Below, in pieces: positions 37,427-46,747 of a stretch of DNA of 64,000 nt (within the stretch, counting starts at the first letter, position 1; every line of letters begins with the position of its first letter). Source of the stretch: Acetobacter aceti NBRC 14818 (GTDB taxonomy: Bacteria > Pseudomonadota > Alphaproteobacteria > Acetobacterales > Acetobacteraceae); the NCBI RefSeq assembly GCF_000193495.2, contig NZ_AP023410.1:1798001-1862000 (forward strand), read 5' to 3'. The notes beneath the pieces were generated by a model. It saw nothing but the letters and a program-made list of their open reading frames with translations, ran no database searches and was not told the origin of the DNA. The translations under genes were made by a program, and so were the position numbers.

Positions 37427-38335
37427 TCAGCCGGCGACACGTTCCGTCCGCTGCAACGCCATATCCATGAAATACTGCGCCGGAGCAGCCAGAGGCAGAC
37501 CGCGCCGCCACATCATCAGAAGATCCGCAGTCGGAAGCTCCTCCTGCACCGGTCGGGACTCAATCTTTTCCCCTTCAAGCGACCACGGCCGATAGATCAG
37601 TTGCGGCAGCAGGGCGATACCATGCCCGGCAGCAACCAAACTTCGCACGGCTTCAATGGACGTCGACCGAAAATAGGATACCGGCTGAAAAGAAAACTTC
37701 TCACACACCGCTGTCATTCTGCTTTCAAGAATATCAGCGGCAAGTGTGATGAAAGGCTCCTGATTCAGTTGCTTCAGGCTCACCTGCTTTTCTTGCGCGA
37801 GAGGATGTCCGTGAGACAACCAGACATGATGAGGTGAAACCCCCATCACATGCGCACCACACGCACTGGGAATCGAGTTGCCCAGACGCAGCGTCACCGC
37901 AAGATCCAGCTCTCCACCGACCAGCATGTGATCGAGATAATCAGGCTGTTCCTCTATAAGTCTCACATCGACCTTTGGAAAAGCTCTCCGGAATCGTGTC
38001 AGGAGATCGGGCAGGACATACCCCGCCACCACCTGCGTCACACCAAGCGTGAGCGTGCCGACGAGCGCCTCTTCATCCTCGTGCTTCATGCTCTGCGCAT
38101 CGGCAACGCTATCAAGAATACGCTGCACCCTTTGGAAAAACTGCTGCCCACGACGGGTCAGAACGACACCGCGCGCATGACGGTCAAGGAGCCGGAATCC
38201 CATTTCGGCTTCAAGATCGCGCAGCGCTTCCGTCACCGTTGACTGAGACACCAACAAAACCATGGCCGCGCCGGAAATCGAACCGACCTCGGCAACTGAC
38301 GCAAAATATCGAAGCTGGCGTAATGTCAGCGCCAT
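37427..38335 (-). CDS. LysR family transcriptional regulator
   Basis: 302 residues. The N-terminal winged HTH reads MALTLRQLRYFASVAEVGSI ... SQSTVTEALRDLEAEMGFRLLDRHARGVVLT, followed by a periplasmic-binding-protein-like effector domain (VGTLTLGVTQVVAGYVLPDLL). It lies between gabT and the polyamine ABC genes on the same strand, so it probably controls this cluster in response to putrescine, GABA or a related metabolite. Unlike most LysR genes it is not divergent from its presumed target. Confidence 0.9.
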   Translation of the reverse strand: MALTLRQLRYFASVAEVGSISGAAMVLLVSQSTVTEALRDLEAEMGFRLLDRHARGVVLTRRGQQFFQRVQRILDSVADAQSMKHEDEEALVGTLTLGVTQVVAGYVLPDLLTRFRRAFPKVDVRLIEEQPDYLDHMLVGGELDLAVTLRLGNSIPSACGAHVMGVSPHHVWLSHGHPLAQEKQVSLKQLNQEPFITLAADILESRMTAVCEKFSFQPVSYFRSTSIEAVRSLVAAGHGIALLPQLIYRPWSLEGEKIESRPVQEELPTADLLMMWRRGLPLAAPAQYFMDMALQRTERVAG

Positions 38336-38459
38336 AACGGACAGTTTTCCTCACGCAAGAAGAACAAGACTTGTGAGGATGCAGCACAAAGACTCATCAG
38401 CCCTCCATTGCGCCGTGAGTCCATCATCTTCAACACCAGCATACACCCCCTCATACGGA

Positions 38460-39248
38460 CTATTCTCTGGATGCTGAAGCCGCCAGCTTCTGTCCAAGGA
38501 TGATCGGCAGCAATGTCACCGCCACAACTGCGAACACCACAACATTTACTTCCGGCATATGCTGCCCCAGACGGATGGCGCCGAAGATCCAAAGAGGCAA
38601 GGTTGTTTCAGAGCCTGACGTGAAGGTGGATACAATCACTTCATCGAAGGACAGCGCGAACGCCAGAAGCATCCCCGACACAATTGATCCGCTCAAAAGA
38701 GGCAGAGTGACACTGGTGAAACCCCGAAAAGGTGTCGCCCCCATATCCTGCGCCGCCTCAAGCAGCGAACGGGGAAGCCTCCGGAGTCGCGCCATGACAT
38801 TGCTGTAAATCACCACTGTGCAGAACGTGGTGTGCGCAATCACCAGCGTCACCATCGTGAAGGGAATCTCCAGCGCGGTGAAAAAACTGTTCATCGCAAT
38901 GCCGGTTAGCACCCCCGGCAACGCAATGGGAAGCGTGAGGAAGAATGATCCCACCTGAACAGCGCGGGAAGAAAGGCCATTCATGCCCACTGCCGCCAGC
39001 GTTCCCAGCACGGACGCAAGCAGCGTCGCCAGACCCGCCACTTCCAGTGAGACAAGCAACGCACTTCTCACTTCCTCATCCGCCCACGTGGCGTAAAACC
39101 ATTTCAGCGAAAAGGAATGGATTGGCCAGACCTGCACTGACGATGCATCGAACGCAAACACCAGCACAATCAGCAACGGCAGAAGCAAAAACGCCAGCAC
39201 TGCGGACGCCGCGCCCCAGAGAGCAAGATTACGCATCGAACCACTCAT
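38460..39248 (-). CDS. Polyamine ABC transporter permease (PotC/PotI-like)
   Basis: 262 residues with six membrane segments and the EAA loop LEAAQDMGATPFRGFTSVTLPLL that docks on the ATPase. It is the second permease of a spermidine/putrescine-type importer. Its start overlaps the end of the other permease gene by 4 bases (ATGA), showing translational coupling. It is the last transporter gene of the minus-strand operon; the LysR gene follows 124 bases later. Confidence 0.9.
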   Translation of the reverse strand: MSGSMRNLALWGAASAVLAFLLLPLLIVLVFAFDASSVQVWPIHSFSLKWFYATWADEEVRSALLVSLEVAGLATLLASVLGTLAAVGMNGLSSRAVQVGSFFLTLPIALPGVLTGIAMNSFFTALEIPFTMVTLVIAHTTFCTVVIYSNVMARLRRLPRSLLEAAQDMGATPFRGFTSVTLPLLSGSIVSGMLLAFALSFDEVIVSTFTSGSETTLPLWIFGAIRLGQHMPEVNVVVFAVVAVTLLPIILGQKLAASASRE

Positions 39249-40096
39249 GCTCCGTCAAACGCTCCGAACCGGCGGGCCAGCAGCATGTAAGCACCAACCA
39301 CGACAAGAAGGATCATGGAATAGGCTGCTGCAAACGGAATATTTCCCGATACACCAACATTGGAATAGACCACGTTGCCGATAAATTCGGATCCAGCCCC
39401 TCCGACCAGCATCGGCGTGACATATTCACCTAGCGTGACAGCAAATGTGAACACCGACCCTGCCGCCATGCCAGGGATGGCGAGAGGAAAGATCACGGTC
39501 CGAAATGTCTGGAACGGTGTGGCGCCCATATCCCCAGCCGCGTCAGGAAGAGAGGCCGGAATACGTTCCAGAGCGGACACAAGTGGCATCAGCATGAAAG
39601 GCAGCCACAGATAGGTAAACACGATCCATAAAGCGACGTTCGTGAAAGCGAATGACTGCTCCGGCAATCCTGCCGTTCGTAGAAACCAGTTCAGCACGCC
39701 ATCATGACCAAGGATCAGCCGCCAGGAATAAATCCGTGCCAGCATGCTCGACCAGAGCGGAAGCGCCACCAGCACAAGCAGAACCAGTTTCATACGCGGA
39801 CCAACCTTGCGGGCAATGACGTAAGCCAGTGGCCATGCAAGGATGATATCCGTAATCGTGACCAGCACCGCAATGCCGATCGTCCGCTCAGCAATGACAC
39901 GGTAGGTGCTATCCGTGGCGAGGATACGGAAATTGTCCAGCGTCCACTCGTGAAGTATCTCGCCGGACATTGAATCGACCTGCCAGAAGGCCGAAAGCAA
40001 CAGGGCAAACAGACTGCCCAGATAAAAAACTGTCAGCCACCCGAACGGGGGTAACAGCAGGGCCACATGCCCCAGAAGCTTCCGGCCGCCTGTCAT
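39245..40096 (-). CDS. Polyamine ABC transporter permease (PotB/PotH-like)
   Basis: 283 residues from ATG 40096, which overlaps the stop of the binding-protein gene by one base (TAATG); a longer frame begins at 40117 inside that gene. Six membrane segments and an EAA loop (LPDAAGDMGATPFQTFRTVIFPLA) are visible. It forms the translocation pore with the PotC-like protein. Confidence 0.9.
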   Translation of the reverse strand: MTGGRKLLGHVALLLPPFGWLTVFYLGSLFALLLSAFWQVDSMSGEILHEWTLDNFRILATDSTYRVIAERTIGIAVLVTITDIILAWPLAYVIARKVGPRMKLVLLVLVALPLWSSMLARIYSWRLILGHDGVLNWFLRTAGLPEQSFAFTNVALWIVFTYLWLPFMLMPLVSALERIPASLPDAAGDMGATPFQTFRTVIFPLAIPGMAAGSVFTFAVTLGEYVTPMLVGGAGSEFIGNVVYSNVGVSGNIPFAAAYSMILLVVVGAYMLLARRFGAFDGA

Positions 40097-41226
40097 TACT
40101 GTTTGACCTGCTGCCATGCACGCTGCCAGGCGGCATAATCAAGACAGTTATTCTGGCCATTACCGCACTGCCTGACAGGTGTTTTCCAGAACTTGATGGT
40201 CGAGAAATAGGCTGCCGATGCATCAGCATGATACTGCTTGCACGAACCGGGCTGCATCGCATCCATCTCCGCACAAGCCTTGGTGTTAGCGGGCGTTTCG
40301 CCAAAGGACAGCGCCTGCTGGGCCTGCACCTTCGGTGTCATCACATGATTGATCCACAGATAGGCGCAGTTCGGATGTTCCGCGTGGGTGCTGATCATCC
40401 ACGTGTCGGCCCAACCGGTGGCCCCTTCAGTCGGGATGGTATCCTGCACAGGCACGTTAGCAGCCCGCAGCGTATTGGCCTGATACGGCCACGCTGCACC
40501 AACCTGCGCATCTCCACTCTTGAACAAATCAACTTCGTCTGAAGCCAGCGCCCAGTATTTCTTGACCAGAGGCCGCTGTTCTTTCAGCAGCGCCACCACC
40601 GCATCCATCTGCGGCTGCGTCAGCTCATATGGATCCGTGATACCCAGTTCCGGTTTGGTGTGAGACAGATACAACGCAGCATCCGCAATCTGGATCGGGT
40701 TGTCCGGCACCGTGATGACGCCCGTATGCGCCTTGTCATAAATGACAGACCAGCTTGTCGGAGCGGTCGTGATCGTTTTCGTGTTCCACATGAGGACATT
40801 CGGTCCCCACTCATAGGATACACCGTAATGAACGCCCTTCACCGTGTTGAAGGATGGCTCCTTGAGTTCCGGCATGAGATCGGCATAAGCCGGGATCAGA
40901 CTCATGTTTACAGGCTGCACATTCTTGCCGAAGATCAACCGAAGCGCTGCATCACCCGACGCAGAAACAACGTCAAACCCCTTGCCGCCGCCCATGCGGG
41001 TCAGCGCCACCATCTCATCGGACGAACCGACATATTTACGATGGACCTTGCATCCTGACTGCTGTTCAAACGGTTTCACCCAGGCGTCGTCTGCGTAACC
41101 TTCCCACGCAACGACATTCAGATCGCCCTCACCTTTCCCTACGGAAGTCGGAAGATCCGCCGCGTACGCCTGCGCCATCATCGCGGTGCAACAGGTAGCC
41201 AGAAGCAGTGCACTGAAACCCTTCAT
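40096..41226 (-). CDS. Putrescine/polyamine-binding periplasmic protein (PotF/PotD-like)
   Basis: About 376 residues. A signal peptide (GFSALLLATCCTAMMAQAYA) precedes a solute-binding domain with LNVVAWEGYADDAWVKPFEQQSGCKVHRKYVGSSDEMVAL, characteristic of the PotD/PotF family. ATG 41226 is preferred because GAAAGG lies about 9 bases upstream; ATG 41235 touches that site. It delivers polyamines to the membrane complex. The combination with gamma-aminobutyraldehyde dehydrogenase suggests putrescine as the main ligand. Confidence 0.88.
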   Translation of the reverse strand: MKGFSALLLATCCTAMMAQAYAADLPTSVGKGEGDLNVVAWEGYADDAWVKPFEQQSGCKVHRKYVGSSDEMVALTRMGGGKGFDVVSASGDAALRLIFGKNVQPVNMSLIPAYADLMPELKEPSFNTVKGVHYGVSYEWGPNVLMWNTKTITTAPTSWSVIYDKAHTGVITVPDNPIQIADAALYLSHTKPELGITDPYELTQPQMDAVVALLKEQRPLVKKYWALASDEVDLFKSGDAQVGAAWPYQANTLRAANVPVQDTIPTEGATGWADTWMISTHAEHPNCAYLWINHVMTPKVQAQQALSFGETPANTKACAEMDAMQPGSCKQYHADASAAYFSTIKFWKTPVRQCGNGQNNCLDYAAWQRAWQQVKQ

Positions 41227-41274
41227 GGTCGTCATCCTTTCTTCCTGAAAACACTAGACATTCCGAAAATCCCC

Positions 41275-42291
41275 TTACGATGAAAGAGGATAGGCAGACT
41301 CTTTCAACCATACAGCCCGGACGGCCATATTCTCGCTCAACCCACGCGCCTGACGTGATGGCACCATGGCGGTGACACCCGTGTCACCGTCGGCCCCTGT
41401 TACACGACAACGTGTGACCGGACCGAGATAGGAAATCTCCTGAACAAGACCCGGCAAACCATCTTCATGGGATGCCAGCGCATAATCCTGCTGCTCCAGT
41501 CGGATATCTTCCGGACGCAGCAGAATCTCCCGTCCATTTTCATGCAGAATATTGGATGACCCAATAAAGCGGGCGACAAAACCGCTCGCCGGTCGTTCGT
41601 ACAGCTCTTCAGGCGTCCCAATCTGTTCAATGACACCTTCCGAAAATACGGCGATACGGTCACTCATGCTCAGCGCCTCTTCCTGATCATGCGTGACGTA
41701 AACAAAGGTTATGCCTGTCTGTTTCTGAATCTTCTTCAGCTCCACCTGCATCTCGCGACGCAGCTTCAGATCCAGAGCACCCAGCGGTTCGTCCAGCAGG
41801 ATCAGGGAAGGTTCATTCACCAACGCCCGCGCCAGCGCGACACGCTGCCTCTGTCCACCCGAAAGCTGGGAAGGACGACGATCTCCGACAGCTTCCAGAT
41901 GCACCATGGCGAGAGCCTTCGTGGCGCGCTCGCTCCGCTCGGCCTTCCCCACGCCCCTGATCTTCATGCCGTAGGCGACATTATCCTGAAGGCTCATATG
42001 CGGGAACAGCGCATAGTCCTGAAACATCGTGTTGACATCACGCTTGTACGGAGGAAGGCTTGTAACCTTGTTGCCACCGAGAAAAACCTCTCCGGAGTCC
42101 GGCAACTCAAATCCGCCGATCAGCCGCAGCGTGGTGGTCTTTCCGGAGCCTGACGGACCCAGCATGGTAAAGAACTCGCCACGTCGAATGGTCAGATCAA
42201 TGCCTTTCAGAACAGGCTTGCCGTGACCATAGGATTTGGTCAGTGCTGTCAGGCTGACCGCTGGCGCATGCAGGGAAGACTCATCCGTCAT
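41275..42291 (-). CDS. Polyamine ABC transporter ATP-binding protein (PotA/PotG-like)
   Basis: 338 residues. Walker [11 protein letters not shown]-loop/signature [15 protein letters not shown], Walker [13 protein letters not shown] and the switch His (THDQEEAL) are all present, followed by a C-terminal TOBE regulatory domain. ATG 42291 begins 5 bases after the stop of the dehydrogenase gene. It powers the importer; the transport genes and the dehydrogenase form one operon read from 43.7 kb down. Confidence 0.93.
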   Translation of the reverse strand: MTDESSLHAPAVSLTALTKSYGHGKPVLKGIDLTIRRGEFFTMLGPSGSGKTTTLRLIGGFELPDSGEVFLGGNKVTSLPPYKRDVNTMFQDYALFPHMSLQDNVAYGMKIRGVGKAERSERATKALAMVHLEAVGDRRPSQLSGGQRQRVALARALVNEPSLILLDEPLGALDLKLRREMQVELKKIQKQTGITFVYVTHDQEEALSMSDRIAVFSEGVIEQIGTPEELYERPASGFVARFIGSSNILHENGREILLRPEDIRLEQQDYALASHEDGLPGLVQEISYLGPVTRCRVTGADGDTGVTAMVPSRQARGLSENMAVRAVWLKESAYPLSS

Positions 42292-42296
42292 TATTG

Positions 42297-43727
42297 TCAG
42301 TTCCATTTTACCATGACATGCCGGGACACCGTGTAATCCTCGAGAGACCCGAGGCTCATATCCTTGCCGTAGCCGGAATTGCGAAACCCACCATGCGGCA
42401 TTTCATTGACCAGCATGAAATGTGTATTGACCCACGTGCATCCGTACCGAAGACGCGATGCCGTCTCCATGCCGCGACCGATATTTCCGGTCCAGACGGA
42501 AGAAGCCAGTCCATAGGGCGAACTGTTCACATTCTGGATGACTGCATCCATATCCCGACAGCGCGTGACCGAGACAACGGGACCGAAAACTTCCCGCTCC
42601 ACAATTTCATCTCCGGGAAGCGCGCCCGCGATAACAGTGGGTTTGTAGAAAAATCCACCACCCGCCGCCATATCGCCACCAGTTGTGATTTCGACATGCG
42701 GGAGGTCCGCCGCACGCTCGACAAAGGCCGCCACACGGGAGCGCTGACGAGCGGAAATCAGAGGCGGAATCTCATTCTTTTTATCATCTTTTTTTCCAAA
42801 AGAGATTTTTTTGACTGAAGCCGTCAGATCGGCAACCAGACGGTCATAGATCTTCTCGTCCGCATAGACCCGACACGCCGCCGTGCAGTCCTGTCCCGCA
42901 TTGTAATATCCGAAGGTCCGCACGCCCTGCACAACAGCCTCCAGATCAGCATCATCATAGACAATGACTGGCGCTTTCCCGCCCAGCTCCAGATGTGTCC
43001 GTTTTACGGAGCGAGCAGCCGCAGCAACGACCTTCCTTCCTGTCGCAATGTCTCCTGTGAGCGACACCATGTCGACACCCGAATGCTCCAGAAGCAGTTG
43101 CCCGACTGAGTTCCCTCTGCCCAGAACGACATTGACCACGCCAGCCGGAAATATTTCCGAAAAAATTCTTCCAAGATGCAGAATTGTGAAAGGTGTGTTC
43201 TCGGAAGGCTTGATGACACAACTGTTGCCCGCGGCCAGAGCGGGAGCCAGTTTCCACGTCGCCAACAACAGAGGATAGTTCCAGGGCGCAATACACGCCA
43301 CCACACCCACTGGCGCCCGCCGCAGCATGGACGTGTGCCCCGCCAGATACTCTCCGGCGACAGGACCGCTCAGATTTCTGGCTGCTGAGGCGAAAAAACG
43401 GAAACAGTCAACGATGGCCGGAATTTCGTCACTCAATATCAGATGACGTGGCTTACCTGTATTTCTGGCTTCCAGTTCGGCAAATGTTTCTGCTTCCCGC
43501 TCAATGGCATCGGCCACCCTCAGCAGACACATGGAACGTTCGGCTGGTGTCGTCATGGACCAGGTCGGAAAAGCTTCAGCAGCCGCCAATACTGCCGCAT
43601 CAACCTGTTCCGCTGAGGCGCTTGCCATCTCCATGATGACGTCACCCGTCATCGGCGAAAAGAGTGTCTCGTTCTCTCCCTCGCCTTCGACAAAAGCTGA
43701 GCCAATCAACATTCTGGTCAGCACCAT
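42297..43727 (-). CDS. patD: Gamma-aminobutyraldehyde dehydrogenase
   Basis: 476 residues of the aldehyde dehydrogenase superfamily. ACIAPWNYPLL, the nucleotide-loop SLTGDIATGRK, the general base in THLELGGKAPVIV, and the nucleophile in GYYNAGQDCTAACRVY are all present; the last is typical of PatD/YdcW. It oxidises 4-aminobutanal to GABA with NAD+, linking imported putrescine to GabT. The stretch KKISFGKKDDKKNEIPPL replaces the usual acidic Gly/Pro-rich loop and is encoded by A7 runs. ATG 43727 has AAGGG upstream. First gene of the operon. Confidence 0.88.
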   Translation of the reverse strand: MVLTRMLIGSAFVEGEGENETLFSPMTGDVIMEMASASAEQVDAAVLAAAEAFPTWSMTTPAERSMCLLRVADAIEREAETFAELEARNTGKPRHLILSDEIPAIVDCFRFFASAARNLSGPVAGEYLAGHTSMLRRAPVGVVACIAPWNYPLLLATWKLAPALAAGNSCVIKPSENTPFTILHLGRIFSEIFPAGVVNVVLGRGNSVGQLLLEHSGVDMVSLTGDIATGRKVVAAAARSVKRTHLELGGKAPVIVYDDADLEAVVQGVRTFGYYNAGQDCTAACRVYADEKIYDRLVADLTASVKKISFGKKDDKKNEIPPLISARQRSRVAAFVERAADLPHVEITTGGDMAAGGGFFYKPTVIAGALPGDEIVEREVFGPVVSVTRCRDMDAVIQNVNSSPYGLASSVWTGNIGRGMETASRLRYGCTWVNTHFMLVNEMPHGGFRNSGYGKDMSLGSLEDYTVSRHVMVKWN

Positions 43728-44597
43728 GCACACCCTTCAAGACAGCAGATCACTGGCAATCCGTCTGAGATCTGAACCGTGACATACGTTACGATATCAA
43801 ACCAATACATAATGCCAATAAGAAGAATCGGATATACCGATATTTCATCAACGCATTGATATATAAAAGTTATTTTTGTTATTTCTATTTTTCATCGCGG
43901 TAATTTTATGTTTTTCCGATGAATGAACCCTTCAAAAACCAAATCCATGAAAATGAGTCGCTTTCAGCACTATAGCGGCGTGCCCTTTCTTCAGGACATC
44001 TTTCCGATCCATCGATTATATCGATAATGCGGTATTGGCATTAGAGACTGGTGCATCATCAAAACAATTGTCTAAGCTCCAAGAACAATACCATGATCTT
44101 AGAATCCGGTGCTCGTGCATCCGCCTACAGCAACGACTTCACCACACACGAACACTGGGAGATGCTTGCAGATGATCCCATCGTCCTCAGCAAAAAGTCG
44201 CCCTGTTTACTTGCCCTTCAAGTTAAGCCCGGATGTGTGGTGTTCATTAATACTGGCTGCCACTCCTCGTTTCGACAGATCCCTGTTTCTGAGCGTGGAG
44301 TTGCAGAGCCATTATCCCCTGCCCAGCTTCCATATCATTCTGCTCAACATCCGGACCTGCTTGGCCAGCTTCCGTGATCTGTGCTGGGTACCGAAATAGG
44401 GAAGCCACCTCCATCGCATGCTCCGCGAAATCCCTCCGAAGCAGATTATCTACAAAAGACTGATCCGTTTCCTGCCGACAGCTGTGGCTTCCCTCGCCTC
44501 TTCCGATGACGCCTCCCGAACCTCGCCGGGTATCCAGTCACTGAATCCACTCATCTGTCCCGCCTGACACCACGCCCCACGCAGCAAAGAATTTTTC
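43728..44597. other. Low-coding region upstream of the putrescine operon
   Basis: About 870 bases without a credible intact gene. 43780-44050 is AT-rich and should carry the patD promoter. From about 44100 to 44570 the DNA returns to coding-like composition, but every frame is broken by stops; this looks like remains of one or more lost genes that I cannot identify. A minus-strand frame around 44240-44540 reads like a protein fragment but matches nothing I recognise. Confidence 0.45.
44011..44025. promoter_or_regulatory. Palindrome ATCGAT-N3-ATCGAT upstream of patD
   Basis: The 15-base inverted repeat ATCGAT TAT ATCGAT lies about 285 bases upstream of patD in the AT-rich gap. It could be an operator, for example for the nearby LysR regulator, but nothing besides its symmetry and position supports that. 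Confidence 0.25.
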
Positions 44598-44875
44598 ATG
44601 GACTATCCCACATCAGTTCGCCGGAAGATGACGCCCGACTTGAGGCGCTCGGCGTAAAATCCGATTTCGACCGTTCCATGTCCATGCTTGAGAATTTCGC
44701 ACTCGGCTTTACCTATCTTTCGCCTGTCGTCGGCGTCTATACGCTGTTCGACAGCAGCCTGCAGACAGACGGAAGCCCGATGTTCTACTCCTTCTCCCGT
44801 GATCGCATGATCCCCGGTACAAAGGTGCTTTCCCGCATCTCCCCTCCCCTTTCCCCGAATAAGCCCAGCACCTAA
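44598..44875 (+). pseudogene. Remnant of an APC-family amino acid permease (internal deletion and frameshift)
   Basis: The frame through 44678 encodes the N-terminal pattern of amino acid/GABA permeases: EDDARLEALGVKSDFDRS, then SMLENFALGFTYLSPVVGVYTLF (first membrane segment). After GSPMF (about 44783) it jumps to YSFSRDRMIPGTKVLSRISP, which in intact permeases follows the eighth membrane segment or so. About half of the protein is therefore missing, and the end is truncated at 44875. ATG 44598 is in another frame, so a frameshift separates it from the permease sequence. Position beside the putrescine/GABA cluster suggests it once imported GABA or a related amino acid. Confidence 0.7.
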
Positions 44876-44981
44876 CCCAAGTGGCAAAAGCCTGCGATAA
44901 ATTTATCGCTCTCATGGCTTTTCCTCTCTCCGACATTACTGCAATAGCTTCATGCTTCATCACCACAGCAAGCTATTGACC

Positions 44982-45854
44982 ATGCGCTCCCCACTCTCCC
45001 GTCAGACACAGACCGAACTTCTCCCCCCCGGCGCGGTCGTGCTCGCCATGGTGTCCATCACAACCGGCGTTTCCTTTGCCCGAACCCTGTTTCCACTGAT
45101 TGGGGCGTCCGCAACAACGGTTCTGCGGCTTGGTCTCGCCTCAATCATTCTTGCCATCATCATGCGGATCTGGCGCATCAGGACACCCCTCTGCACATTA
45201 CCAGCCATTCTCCCTTACGGGATGTCCCTCGGGATCATGAATCTACTGTTCTATATGGCCATTTCACGCATTCCACTCGGCATCGCCCTTGCCGTGGAGT
45301 TCATGGGGCCACTGGTCCTTGCCGTTTCCTTTTCCCGTAACAAAAGCGATTTTCTGTGGACGGGTCTGGCTGTGGTCGGCCTATTTCTCTTGCTACCGTT
45401 AAGGCACGACCCGCATCCCGTCGATCCAACAGGCATGCTTTTTGCTCTCGGCGCTGGTATCTGCTGGGCGATCTATATTCTGGCAGGCAAGAAGGCCGGC
45501 GCCGCTTTTGGGACCTATGCTCCCACGCTGGGGATGATTACAGGCACTCTGACAATTCTGCCTTTTGGAATCACCCAATTTGGGAGCCAGTTGCTGCATC
45601 CTCATATTATCTGGGATGCCTTGGCGCTGGCGGCTCTCTCAAGCGCCTTTCCCTACTCGCTGGAAATGTATGCGCTCCGTCGCCTGCCAACAAAAACCTT
45701 CAGCGTGCTAACCAGTGGCGAACCGGCTGTCGGCGCCATCATGGGCGTGCTGCTGCTTGGCGAGCATCTCCCACTCCCCGACTGGCTTGGCATCGCCGCC
45801 ATTGTGACGGCCTCTCTTGGCACGACGCTGATGAATCGGCGAAAAACCGTTTAA
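44982..45854 (+). CDS. RhtA-like EamA family amino acid exporter
   Basis: About 290 residues with ten membrane segments in two EamA halves. The C-terminal segment SSAFPYSLEMYALRRLPTKTFSVLTSGEPAVGAIMGVLLLGE closely follows the threonine/homoserine exporter RhtA pattern. It probably exports amino acids across the inner membrane. ATG 44982 gives a normal short N-terminus; ATG 44952 is also in frame and neither has a strong ribosome site. Convergent with tonB. Confidence 0.82.
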   Translation: MRSPLSRQTQTELLPPGAVVLAMVSITTGVSFARTLFPLIGASATTVLRLGLASIILAIIMRIWRIRTPLCTLPAILPYGMSLGIMNLLFYMAISRIPLGIALAVEFMGPLVLAVSFSRNKSDFLWTGLAVVGLFLLLPLRHDPHPVDPTGMLFALGAGICWAIYILAGKKAGAAFGTYAPTLGMITGTLTILPFGITQFGSQLLHPHIIWDALALAALSSAFPYSLEMYALRRLPTKTFSVLTSGEPAVGAIMGVLLLGEHLPLPDWLGIAAIVTASLGTTLMNRRKTV

Positions 45855-45898
45855 CCAGTGGTTCTTTTCAGAAAATGGAAACCTACGCTCTCTTCAAC

Positions 45899-46747
45899 TC
45901 ACTCATGAACATAGAAATCCACCGGAACCGTCAGCATGAGCGGTTCGCCCGGCACGCTGTCCGGTGGTGGCGGCAGAGGTTCCGCCCGTCTGACCAGCGC
46001 CAGTGTTTCCTGATCAAGCAGCTCATATCCTGAGCTTTTCCTGAGACGGGCTGACAGGACATGACCTTTTCGATCCATGGAAAAGAACAGAAGTGGCGTT
46101 CCTTCCTGTCGTTTGGATTGTGCTTCGGCTGGATAACGCTTGAAGCGCTCCAACTGGGCAAGCAACTGCCCCTGCCATGTCACCTTTTCATGGGATGCGC
46201 GCGAGGAAGAGGCAGCGGAAGTCGGTGCAGCCGCGGCCTCTGACGGCGGCGCTGCCGAAGAAGGTGGAGCCGTATTTTCCAGCGCAGGTGGTAGTTTGAC
46301 CGGTTGCAGCTTCTGGGGAACAATCGGCGTCTTGACCTTTTTCCTTACAGGGTGAGGCTTTTCCATTTTCGGTAAGGGCACCGGCGGATTGGGCGCAGGA
46401 GATGGCGGTGCAGTCAGTTCCGGCAGCGGTTCGGGCTCAGGAACAGGTTGCGCCTGTGTCTGTTGCGGGCCGGGCGGCGTATCCGTCTGTGGCGTCGGAG
46501 TAGCCGCAGGCAGTGGCGCAAGATCAATCGCGATGGCAGCGGGAGGAGGTGCATCCACAGGCATTTCCACACGCGGCATATGGGTGACGGCCCAGAGCAC
46601 GCCCAATGACAGTCCCGTCACCACCAGCAGCGATGCGCCCCAGCGTATGTTTTCGCGCCGCTTCTCAAGACGCAGTCGGTATTCTTCCTGCTCTATAAAG
46701 GAAAGATCACCCGAACCAGCATGCCGTGTGACAATGAAGGCGCTCAT
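45899..46747 (-). CDS. tonB: TonB energy-transducing protein
   Basis: 282 residues. One N-terminal membrane anchor (WGASLLVVTGLSLGVLWAVTH) is followed by a Pro/Ala/Glu-rich periplasmic spacer (about residues 65-185, with the basic HPVRKKVKTP patch) and a C-terminal TonB domain (QLERFKRYPAEAQSKRQEG ... SSGYELLDQETLALVRRAEPLP). It transmits proton-motive energy from ExbB/ExbD to outer membrane receptors. Its start overlaps exbD by 4 bases, and it ends the receptor-Sel1-exbB-exbD-tonB operon. Confidence 0.92.
   Translation of the reverse strand: MSAFIVTRHAGSGDLSFIEQEEYRLRLEKRRENIRWGASLLVVTGLSLGVLWAVTHMPRVEMPVDAPPPAAIAIDLAPLPAATPTPQTDTPPGPQQTQAQPVPEPEPLPELTAPPSPAPNPPVPLPKMEKPHPVRKKVKTPIVPQKLQPVKLPPALENTAPPSSAAPPSEAAAAPTSAASSSRASHEKVTWQGQLLAQLERFKRYPAEAQSKRQEGTPLLFFSMDRKGHVLSARLRKSSGYELLDQETLALVRRAEPLPPPPDSVPGEPLMLTVPVDFYVHE

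Noticed and set aside
44051-44377. 108-codon plus-strand frame upstream of the permease remnant
   Set aside because: No recognisable domain, overlapping frames of equal length and no ribosome site; more likely part of a decayed region.
44603-44887. 94-codon minus-strand frame
   Set aside because: Antisense to the permease remnant, whose plus-strand translation is clearly related to a known family.
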